Shown piece by piece: positions 8,227-15,251 of a stretch of 54,353 bases of DNA. The stretch lies in the NCBI GenBank assembly GCA_018267055.1, contig JAFDZF010000064.1, forward strand, positions 1-54,353, given 5' to 3'. Each line of letters begins with the position of its first letter. The first letter of the stretch is position 1. The notes under the pieces were generated by a model. That model was not told the DNA's origin. It was given only the letters and a program-made list of their open reading frames with translations, and did not search any database. The translations under genes and the position numbers were made by a program. Source of the stretch: Bacteroidota bacterium. Its GTDB lineage: Bacteria; Bacteroidota; Bacteroidia; Flavobacteriales_F; PHOS-HE28.

Positions 8227-9522
8227 TCACCCCAGGAGCCGTGCCAGGCGCGGCCACCGGCGGAACAGCCCGGAGCGGTCGCCCAGCCACACGGCCGTGG
8301 AGGAGGCATAGATCAGGTAGTACGGTTCCAGCGTGATGGTGCGGAAGCGGTTCTGCACATAGAACCCCACGCTGAAGACGACCATCGACAGGAGGAGGCC
8401 CAGGATCCAGAAGTGGGTGCGGGGATCGGCGCGTAGCGCGCGGATGATGCCAATAGAGGCCAGCCCGTACACCGGCAGCGAAAGGAGGAACAAGGCCAGC
8501 CAGCCCCCGAAGCCGTAGTGGTGGTAGTTCACCCCGGGGAGCAGGAAGTAGTAGAGGTCGTACAGGGAGAGCTTCACCAGCTTGCCGGGGTTGGCGCGGC
8601 ACCAGTCCAGGCCTTTTTGCTGGTAGAGGTGCTGCTTGCACCGGTGGTCCAGCGTGGCCAGCGAGTTCTGCAGCTCGCGCAGCACGAGGTAGTCCATCTT
8701 GAGGATGCGCGTGTGCTCGGGCGAGCCCAGCGGCGGCGGGTCCACGATGAAGCGGTACACGTCGTCGTTGTGCCCGGTGAGGAAATGCCCGCCCTGCCCC
8801 GTGCTGCTGAGCACATAGAGGCCATGGCGGTGCAGGTTGTACAGGCCGTAGGGGAGGGTGAAGGCGAAGCAGGTGGCGGCGAACACCGCGGTGTGCGCCA
8901 GCTTGCGCCCGGCCTTCGGCCCGCGCCCCAGCCACCAGATGAGGGGGATGAAGGGGGCGAAGAGCAACAGGTGCGATTTGGTGAGGAAGGCGACGGCGAA
9001 GAGCGCCGCCGCCGCCATGGTCCACCGCAGGTCATCGCGCTGCATCGTGCGCAGGATGGCGTACAGGGCGAAGATGAGCGCGATCTGGAACGGCATGTCC
9101 TGCGCCCGGGCGTTCACCCACACCAGGGTGAGCGGGAACACCACGTACGCCGCCGCCGACAGCCGGGCCACACGCCGGTCGAAGAGGAGCTTCGCGATGC
9201 GGTAGAGGTACACTCCTGACAGGCAGCAGAGCAGGAGCTGCGCGATGCCGATGCCCCATTTCCAGGCGGATCCGAACGCCCACTTGAACGCGGCCTGCGC
9301 GAACGAATAGAACGGCGCGGTGATGAACAGGGGGGTCTCCAGGTCGACATCCCCCCGCAGGATGGCGTCGCTCTGCTCCTCGTAGCGGGCCGTGTCGCGG
9401 TCCAGGTCGAGGTCCATGGACGCCGTGGCCGCCAGGTACAGCAGGCGCACCGCCAGCATGGCGATGAAGATCCAGCGTTCGGTCCGGCGCTCGCTGCGGT
9501 CCGGTGAAAGGGCGGTCGGCAT
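8227..9522 (-). CDS. GT39-type integral membrane glycosyltransferase
   Basis: A 431-residue multi-pass inner-membrane protein with about ten predicted membrane segments. After the first one (FIAMLAVRLLYLAATAS) comes an acidic outer loop, DLDLDRDTARYEEQSD, the position of the catalytic Asp pair in GT39/GT83 (PMT/ArnT-like) enzymes. These use lipid-linked sugars to modify proteins or lipids on the periplasmic face. The repeated aromatic/Gly segments and a soluble loop in the middle (HNDDVYRFIVDPPPLGSPEH) fit this superfamily. The start at 9522 (MPTALSPDRSERR) is preferred over 9561 because the extra residues are low-complexity basic. Donor and acceptor are unknown. Confidence 0.8.
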   Translation of the reverse strand: MPTALSPDRSERRTERWIFIAMLAVRLLYLAATASMDLDLDRDTARYEEQSDAILRGDVDLETPLFITAPFYSFAQAAFKWAFGSAWKWGIGIAQLLLCCLSGVYLYRIAKLLFDRRVARLSAAAYVVFPLTLVWVNARAQDMPFQIALIFALYAILRTMQRDDLRWTMAAAALFAVAFLTKSHLLLFAPFIPLIWWLGRGPKAGRKLAHTAVFAATCFAFTLPYGLYNLHRHGLYVLSSTGQGGHFLTGHNDDVYRFIVDPPPLGSPEHTRILKMDYLVLRELQNSLATLDHRCKQHLYQQKGLDWCRANPGKLVKLSLYDLYYFLLPGVNYHHYGFGGWLALFLLSLPVYGLASIGIIRALRADPRTHFWILGLLLSMVVFSVGFYVQNRFRTITLEPYYLIYASSTAVWLGDRSGLFRRWPRLARLLG

Positions 9523-9612
9523 GGGCGGTGGGTGGGGAAAAGTAGTCCGCCGGCGGCGCATCGTTCCCCCCGTGCCGGCCTGTTCGCTGGTAGGCGGCTT
9601 GTCCGGGTGCTT

Positions 9613-9620
9613 TATGTTTG
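9613..9620 (+). promoter_or_regulatory. Candidate -7 promoter element of the DUF5606 gene (TATGTTTG)
   Basis: Full match to TAnnTTTG, ending 19 bases before the ATG at 9640. No TTG at the proper -33 distance was found. Confidence 0.5.
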
Positions 9621-9639
9621 TCCCCCTGCAAGCATCCGA

Positions 9640-10209
9640 ATGGACCTCTCGAAGATCATCTCGGTGACCGGCAAGCCCGGTCTATTCCGCGTCGTGGCCC
9701 AAGGCCGCCAAGCCCTCATCGCCGAATCCCTGGAGGACGGCAAGCGCATGGCCGTGCACGCCAGCGTGCGCGTGAGCTCGCTCGATGAGATCAGCATGTT
9801 CACCAAGGGCGAGGACGTGCCCCTGAGCCAGGTGCTGCAAAAGCTCCACGAGGTGGAGAAGGGCAAGGCCAGTGTGGATCCCAAGGGTGACGTGGAAGCG
9901 CTGTACGCCAAGCTCGGCGAGGCCCTGCCCGATCACGACCGCGAGCGCATCTATGCCAGCGACGTCCGCAAGCTCTTCTCCTGGTACGGCCTGCTGCTGA
10001 AGTCGGGCGTGTTCAAGGAGAAGGAGGAGAAGAAGGCCGCCGGCGAGGAGAAGAAGGCGAAGGCCGAGAAGCCCGCGGAAGGCAAGGCGGCGCCCAAGAA
10101 GGCGGCCAAGGCCGTGTCGGGCGCGGCCAAGGCGGCGGCCCCCAAGCCGGGCGGCGGTTCCAAGACGAAGGCCACCCCCATGCGCAAGGGTTCCCAGCGC
10201 GGCAGTTGA
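9640..10209 (+). CDS. DUF5606 family protein with Lys/Ala-rich histone-like tail
   Basis: A 189-residue protein. Residues 1 to about 125 match the Bacteroidota DUF5606 family: MDLSKIISVTGKPGLFRVV, the IAESLEDGKR segment and IYASDVRKLFSWYGLL. The function of this family is unknown. Residues from about 127 onward form a low-complexity tail of Lys, Ala, Glu and Pro ending in PMRKGSQRGS, similar in composition to histone H1-like and other nucleic-acid-binding tails; I know the family mostly without such a tail. The start at 9640 is chosen because the family begins at this residue and a -7 element lies just upstream. It appears monocistronic. Confidence 0.85.
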   Translation: MDLSKIISVTGKPGLFRVVAQGRQALIAESLEDGKRMAVHASVRVSSLDEISMFTKGEDVPLSQVLQKLHEVEKGKASVDPKGDVEALYAKLGEALPDHDRERIYASDVRKLFSWYGLLLKSGVFKEKEEKKAAGEEKKAKAEKPAEGKAAPKKAAKAVSGAAKAAAPKPGGGSKTKATPMRKGSQRGS

Positions 10210-10303
10210 GATCGGGGTCAAGACCCCAAGAAGCGGCGATTTCTTAACGGCCCACCGGGTATAGGTCGGCCGTGGAGGCCTGTCCAAGGGGGACGTGTCC
10301 GTC

Positions 10304-10311
10304 TATCTTGC
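10304..10311 (+). promoter_or_regulatory. Candidate -7 element of the cytochrome gene (TATCTTGC)
   Basis: Matches TAnnTT with a G at the seventh position, 16 bases before the ATG at 10328. It supports that start over an in-frame GTG at 10295, which would place this element inside the gene. Confidence 0.3.
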
Positions 10312-10327
10312 GGTACTTCGAACATCC

Positions 10328-12310
10328 ATGAAGCAGTCCTCGACCCTGATCATCCGTATCGGCGTACTGACGGTCCTCCTGGGCACCGTGATGGTGTTCG
10401 TGGGGTGGCGCCGGGGCACGCTCCCCGTGGCCCATGCCTACCATACCGAGCAGGAGCTGGCCGCTTTCCGGGGCGGAGCGGGGCAGCTGCCGCAGGAGCA
10501 GAACCACTACTTCATGGGCAGCGGCCGCTGCGAGGGCTGCCACGGGCACGACCCGGCCGCCCATGCCATGATCACGCAGGACGGCGTGGACGTGAACGTG
10601 GTGGACGACTGGCGTAGCAGCATGATGGCCAACAGCGCGCACGACCCCTTCTGGCGCGCCAAGGTGAGCCATGAGGTGCAGGTGAACCCCGGGCACCGCG
10701 GCGCGCTCGAGGACAAGTGCACCAGCTGCCATGCCCCGGCGGGCCGCTATGACTTCCACCTGAGCGGCCAGGGGGCGTACGGCATCTCCGACCTGGAGCA
10801 GGACCCCATCGGGCGCGATGGCGTCACCTGCGTGCCCTGCCACATCCAAAGCGCCGACAGCATCGGCCTGCACTTCTCGGGCAAGCTGAAGCTCGACACC
10901 CTGGGCCGGCCGCTCTACGGGCCGTTCGACGACATCTTCGGCTCGCCCATGACCAGCTTCGTGGGCTATGAGCCGCAGTACGGGGCGCACATCCTGGACG
11001 CGGGGCTTTGCGCGGGCTGCCACACCCTGCTCACGGAGACCGCCGACCTGGCCGGCAACCTCACCGGCGGCCACTTCGTGGAACAGGCCACCTACCACGA
11101 GTGGCTCAACTCGGACTTCAATACCGATGAACATCCCGAGGCGGGCATCACCTGCCAGGGCTGCCACATGCCGCTGCTGAACGACGATGTGGGCGTGGTG
11201 CTCTCGGCCAACTACATCTTCCTGCAGCCCAAGTCGCCGTTCGGGCAGCACCACTTCGCCGGGGCGAACACCTTCATGCTGCGGATGCTGAAGGACAACA
11301 TCGCTTCCCTGGGCCTTACCGCCGAGCCCCAGCACTTCGACAGCACCATCGCCCGCACGGACCGCATGCTGCAGCAGCACTCGCTGCTGGTGGAGGCCTC
11401 CGTGCCCGACCGCAGCGCCGACACGGCCTTCATCGATGTGAAACTGACCGACCTGGCCGGCCACAAGTTCCCCAGCGGCTACCCCAGCCGCCGTGCCTGG
11501 GTGCAGCTGGTGGTGACCAACGCCTCCGATGAGATCCTCTACAACAACGGGGACTGGGACGGCAACTACGAGGTGATCGGCCACGACGCCGAATGGGAGC
11601 CCCACCACGACGTGATCACCAGCGCCGACCAGGTGCAGATCTACGAGATGGTGATGGGCGATGTGAACGGCAACAAGACCACCGTGTTGGAGCGCGCCGC
11701 TGCGCCCCTGAAGGACAACCGCCTGGCACCGGCCGGCTTCACCTCCACGCACTACACCTACGACACCACGGTGGTGGCCGGGGTGCCCGTCTCCGACATC
11801 GATTTCAACCGCGACGGCGACGGGGTGGAGGGGAGCGGCACCGACATCGTGCACTACCACGTGCCCATGAACGGGTACACGGGGCTCATCCACGTCCGCG
11901 CCAAGGTGTGGTACCAGAGCGCCCCGGCCCGCTGGATGCAGGAGATGTTCACGCACAGCACGGACGAGATCGACCTGTTCCGCGACCTGTTCGCCGCGGC
12001 GGACCATACGCCCGTGCTGGTGCAGCAGGACAGCCTGAACGACCTCAGCACGGCCGTGGACGACCTGCGTGAGCTCGGCGTGCGCGTGTTCCCCAACCCC
12101 GTCCAGAACGGCGTGCTCACCGTGGTGGGCCTGGACGAGCGGGTGCTGGAGGTGCAGGTGTACGATGCGGCGGGCCGCTCGGTCGCCTCGCACGGGCCGT
12201 TCCGCCAGCCGCAATGGACCGTGGCCCTGCCCCGGACCGGCGCCACCTATATCGTTTCGATCCGCACGGCCCACCGCACCTTCGTGGAGCGGGTGGTCGC
12301 TTTACGATAG
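10328..12310 (+). CDS. Pentaheme cytochrome c with T9SS type A sorting domain
   Basis: A 660-residue exported multiheme cytochrome. An N-terminal hydrophobic signal or anchor (about 5-30) is followed by five CxxCH heme sites: CEGCH (68), CTSCH (131), CVPCH (168), CAGCH (228) and CQGCH (276). The heme part resembles the cytochrome c554/NapC-related multiheme proteins of Bacteroidota. Residues about 350-570 are beta-rich. The C-terminus from VRVFPNPVQNGVLTVVG to the end is a T9SS type A sorting domain, so the protein is predicted to cross the outer membrane and stay on the cell surface or be released. Heme attachment would happen in the periplasm before T9SS export. The electron partner is unknown; a cupredoxin with the same tail lies 2.2 kb away. 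Confidence 0.87.
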   Translation: MKQSSTLIIRIGVLTVLLGTVMVFVGWRRGTLPVAHAYHTEQELAAFRGGAGQLPQEQNHYFMGSGRCEGCHGHDPAAHAMITQDGVDVNVVDDWRSSMMANSAHDPFWRAKVSHEVQVNPGHRGALEDKCTSCHAPAGRYDFHLSGQGAYGISDLEQDPIGRDGVTCVPCHIQSADSIGLHFSGKLKLDTLGRPLYGPFDDIFGSPMTSFVGYEPQYGAHILDAGLCAGCHTLLTETADLAGNLTGGHFVEQATYHEWLNSDFNTDEHPEAGITCQGCHMPLLNDDVGVVLSANYIFLQPKSPFGQHHFAGANTFMLRMLKDNIASLGLTAEPQHFDSTIARTDRMLQQHSLLVEASVPDRSADTAFIDVKLTDLAGHKFPSGYPSRRAWVQLVVTNASDEILYNNGDWDGNYEVIGHDAEWEPHHDVITSADQVQIYEMVMGDVNGNKTTVLERAAAPLKDNRLAPAGFTSTHYTYDTTVVAGVPVSDIDFNRDGDGVEGSGTDIVHYHVPMNGYTGLIHVRAKVWYQSAPARWMQEMFTHSTDEIDLFRDLFAAADHTPVLVQQDSLNDLSTAVDDLRELGVRVFPNPVQNGVLTVVGLDERVLEVQVYDAAGRSVASHGPFRQPQWTVALPRTGATYIVSIRTAHRTFVERVVALR

Positions 12311-12361
12311 TGCTCCATGTCATGACCATGTCGAACGGTCTCGTCCCACCCACCCAGGACC

Positions 12362-13270
12362 ATGAAAGCTTTCGTAGCCCGCAACCCCGTATTGACGTTC
12401 GTACTGCTGACCCTCGGCCTGCAGTTCACCATCGTCGGCATCGTCTACGTCCTCCTGCCTCCCGGTGAGCACCTGGGGATGCATCCCCAGCTCAAGATGC
12501 TCTTCCGCCTGCGGGTGTTCGGCCCGCTGCTCTTCAGCGTGGGCATCACGGCCTGGCTGGAAGGAAAGGCCGGCCTGCGCAACCTCTTCGGCTCCTTCCT
12601 GCATTGGCGGGTGCCCGTAGGCTGGTACGGCGTCGCCTTCATCTGGAAGTTCCTCTTCGCCTACCTGGGCATCGGCGCGGTGATCGTGCTGCTGGGCCAC
12701 TGGCCGGCCGTGGGCTTCGTGGTGCCGGGCTTCCTGGAAGGCTGGGTGCTGAACTTCCCCTTCATCGTGGGCATCGCCTTCGTGGAGGAGACCTCGTGGA
12801 TGAAGTTCTGCCTCACCCGCCTGCAGATGAAGTACACCGCCTTCGTCAGCGTGCTAATCCTCGGCAACTGTTGGGGCATGTGGTACCTGCCCATGGTGAT
12901 CATCCACGAGGGCGTGCCCCCGGGCTACCCCATCCCGGTGTTCCATGGCTGCATGCTGGCGCTGACCATCCTGCTCGCCTGGGCCTACAACAGCACCCGC
13001 AGCGGCACCGTGCTGCTGACGATGCAGATCGTGAGCAACACCGCCTTCTTCATCGTGCCCGTGCTGCCGGAGGTCACCAAGGACCCCAGCTACGTCACCG
13101 GCTTCAGCCTCGTGTTCATGGCCATGGCCGTCCTCATCGTGCTGGTGTACGGCACGAAGGACCTGGCCCGCCGGCCGCGTGCCCGCTGGGACGAGGACCT
13201 GGAGGCCGACACGCCCGAGGAAGGGGGAGGACCGGCCGTGGTGCCGGATCCCGTGCCGGTGCGATCCTGA
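12362..13270 (+). CDS. CPBP (Abi/CAAX-like) family membrane protein
   Basis: A 302-residue inner-membrane protein with about eight hydrophobic segments. It resembles CPBP intramembrane glutamic metalloproteases (Abi/Rce1 relatives). VEETSWMKFCLTRL at about residue 143 corresponds to the first motif, with the paired catalytic Glu, and GNCWGMWYLP at about 167 to the second. In most family members the second motif has His where this protein has Tyr (WY instead of WH), so proteolytic activity is doubtful. The C-terminal 40 residues are a charged, Pro-rich cytoplasmic tail. The gap to the cytochrome gene is 51 bases, so cotranscription is possible. Substrate unknown. Confidence 0.75.
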   Translation: MKAFVARNPVLTFVLLTLGLQFTIVGIVYVLLPPGEHLGMHPQLKMLFRLRVFGPLLFSVGITAWLEGKAGLRNLFGSFLHWRVPVGWYGVAFIWKFLFAYLGIGAVIVLLGHWPAVGFVVPGFLEGWVLNFPFIVGIAFVEETSWMKFCLTRLQMKYTAFVSVLILGNCWGMWYLPMVIIHEGVPPGYPIPVFHGCMLALTILLAWAYNSTRSGTVLLTMQIVSNTAFFIVPVLPEVTKDPSYVTGFSLVFMAMAVLIVLVYGTKDLARRPRARWDEDLEADTPEEGGGPAVVPDPVPVRS

Positions 13271-13324
13271 GGAAAGCCTGCGTTCCGGCCTGCCGGGGCG
13301 CCCGGACCCGTGCCCGTGGCGCAC

Positions 13325-13332
13325 TACCTTGT
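13325..13332 (+). promoter_or_regulatory. Candidate -7 element of the M28 peptidase gene (TACCTTGT)
   Basis: Matches TAnnTTTG at six of eight positions. It ends 4 bases before the ATG at 13337, consistent with a leaderless transcript. Confidence 0.25.
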
Positions 13333-13336
13333 CCAC

Positions 13337-14554
13337 ATGAGGCTTCCCTTGCGCGCCCTCGTGGGCCTTGCGTTCGCGGTCACCGCCCGCGTGCAGGCCC
13401 AGCATCCCGTGGTCCAGGCCCTGGTGGACGCGGTGGACATCGATTCGCTCGTGTGGGACCTGGAGCGTTTGTCGGGCCAGGAGCCCGTGGACGTGGGGGC
13501 CGGTGACCAGCTGATCCTCTCGCGGCACAAGTCCAACCCCGGCAATGCCCTGGCGGCGGACTGGCTGCAGCAGCGGTTGGCGGCCTACGGCTACACGCCC
13601 GTGGTGCAGCCTTTCGGGGGGACGGGCGAGAACATCCTGGCCGTGAAGCCGGGCGCCGTGCATCCCGAGCGGAAGGTGGTGGTGTGCGGGCACTACGACG
13701 CCATGCCCGGCGGGCCCGTGAACGCGCCGGCCGCGGACGACGACGGCAGCGGCAGCTGCGCCGTGCTGGAGGCCGCCCGCCTGATGGCCCCCTACACCTT
13801 CGAGAACACCATCGTGTTCGCGCTCTGGGATGAAGAGGAACAGGGCCTGGTGGGGAGCCACTATTACGCAGGAGCGGCCGCTGCCAGCGACGAGCCTATC
13901 GTGGGGGCCGTGAACATGGACGCCATCGCCTACGATGGGGATGGGGACGGCCTGCTGCGGATCCACGCCCGGAACACCGGCAACAGCCTGGCGATCAAGG
14001 ATACCGCCCTCCTGGTGAACAGCGTTTACGGCCTGGACCTCAACATCGCCGTCAACAACCCCGGTGCCACCTACAGCGACCACGCGTCCTTCTGGACCGA
14101 AGGCTATGGCGCCATCCTCATCATCGAGGACTTCGACAACGACGGCAACCCGCACTACCACACGCCCACCGACCTGCTGGAGCACCTGGACCTGGCCTAC
14201 TGGCGCAGTCTGACCCAGCTGGGCGTGGGCACCACGGCGGCGCTGGCCATCCCGTACGATAATGCCACGGCGGTGGCGCATCCCGCACGGCCGCGATCGG
14301 AGGGGCTGGAGGTGCATCCCAACCCGGTGGCCGGCACATCGCAGGTGCGCTGCACCCTGGAAAGCACCGCTCCGGTGCGGCTTTCGGTGGTGGATGCGGT
14401 GGGACGGGAGGTCCTGCTGCTGCACGAAGGCCTGCTTGCGCGGGGCAGGCAGGCCTTCGATCTGGATGCCCGCGGGCTGGTGCCCGGGGCCTATGTGGTG
14501 CGGTGGGCCAGCGGCGACGAGCTGCGCACGGTCCGTATCGTCCGCGCGCCCTAG
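13337..14554 (+). CDS. Secreted M28-family zinc peptidase with T9SS type A tail
   Basis: A 405-residue exported aminopeptidase-like enzyme. The signal peptide (1-21, ending VQAQ) is followed by an M28 domain. Visible zinc ligands and catalytic residues are His119 (VVCGHYDAMPGG), the bridging Asp in PAADDDGSGSC, the catalytic Glu pair in WDEEEQGLVGS, the Asp in VNMDAIAYDGD and the His in NPHYHTPTD. From about residue 325, LEVHPNPVAGTSQVRCTL begins a type A sorting domain, so it should be exported by T9SS to the surface. It probably trims peptides outside the cell; specificity cannot be read. The start at 13337 gives the signal peptide. The stop overlaps the convergent cupredoxin stop by 4 bases. 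Confidence 0.88.
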   Translation: MRLPLRALVGLAFAVTARVQAQHPVVQALVDAVDIDSLVWDLERLSGQEPVDVGAGDQLILSRHKSNPGNALAADWLQQRLAAYGYTPVVQPFGGTGENILAVKPGAVHPERKVVVCGHYDAMPGGPVNAPAADDDGSGSCAVLEAARLMAPYTFENTIVFALWDEEEQGLVGSHYYAGAAAASDEPIVGAVNMDAIAYDGDGDGLLRIHARNTGNSLAIKDTALLVNSVYGLDLNIAVNNPGATYSDHASFWTEGYGAILIIEDFDNDGNPHYHTPTDLLEHLDLAYWRSLTQLGVGTTAALAIPYDNATAVAHPARPRSEGLEVHPNPVAGTSQVRCTLESTAPVRLSVVDAVGREVLLLHEGLLARGRQAFDLDARGLVPGAYVVRWASGDELRTVRIVRAP

Positions 14555-15174
14555 TTCTTCAGGAAGGTGCGCACCAGGGCATGGCCCCGGGCGTCGGTGA
14601 GCCGCAGCAGGTAGCGGCCCGCGGCCAGGCCGCCCAGCCCGATGACGTTGCGGTCCACGGGGCTCAGGTCGGCTGCGAGCAGCACGCGGCCGTCCACGGC
14701 GATCACTTCGGCCTGGCGCAGCAGGTTGCCGTTCATCTCCACGGTGAGCTGGCCGTCGGCCGGCACCGGGAACATCACCAGGCGGCCCAGGTCGGTCACT
14801 TCCTCCACCTGCTGGGTCGAGGTCACGATGATCATGCCGTGCTGCGTGGCGGCGTGCCCGTTCTGCGTGCAATGGTACATGTACACGCCGGGGATGGTGA
14901 AGGTGTGCGAGTAGTTGAGGTTCGACACGGGGTCGCCGGAATGGAAGCCCTCGGGGTTGTCGGGGAAGACGTCCTGCTCGGCGTACACGTTATGGCTGCC
15001 GCTCACGCCCGTCCAGTGCACGATGTCGCCCACCTCGATCGTGAGCTCCATCGGGTCGTAATAGGGCTGGGTCGATGAGCCGGGTGCGGTGCTGCCGCCG
15101 GCCTCCACCTGCCAGGTGGTCTGTGCGGCGAGGGCGAGCGGAAGCAGGGCGGACAGGGTAGCGATGGATCTCAT
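14551..15174 (-). CDS. Plastocyanin-like cupredoxin with T9SS type A tail
   Basis: A 207-residue exported small blue-copper-type protein. The signal peptide (1-17, ending LAAQ) is followed by a single cupredoxin domain (about 18-120). GDIVHWTGVSGSHNVYAE supplies the first His ligand, and YHCTQNGHAATQHGM supplies the Cys, second His and Met, the full type 1 copper set. A T9SS sorting domain follows from VMFPVPADGQLTVEMNG. It should carry single electrons at the cell surface. The start at 15174 is the ATG before the signal peptide; TTCATTTG, close to the -7 consensus, lies 18 bases upstream on this strand. A surface multiheme cytochrome gene lies in the same block. Confidence 0.88.
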   Translation of the reverse strand: MRSIATLSALLPLALAAQTTWQVEAGGSTAPGSSTQPYYDPMELTIEVGDIVHWTGVSGSHNVYAEQDVFPDNPEGFHSGDPVSNLNYSHTFTIPGVYMYHCTQNGHAATQHGMIIVTSTQQVEEVTDLGRLVMFPVPADGQLTVEMNGNLLRQAEVIAVDGRVLLAADLSPVDRNVIGLGGLAAGRYLLRLTDARGHALVRTFLKN

Positions 15175-15251
15175 GCGGCGGTCGTTTGACACAAATGAAG
15201 CGGATCACCGGACCGGCCCATGGCCATAGATGGCGGTGAGCGAGGGATCCA

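Noticed and set aside
10214-10227. GGGGTC/GACCCC repeat after the DUF5606 gene as a terminator
   Set aside because: The loop is only 2 bases and there is no T-run after it.
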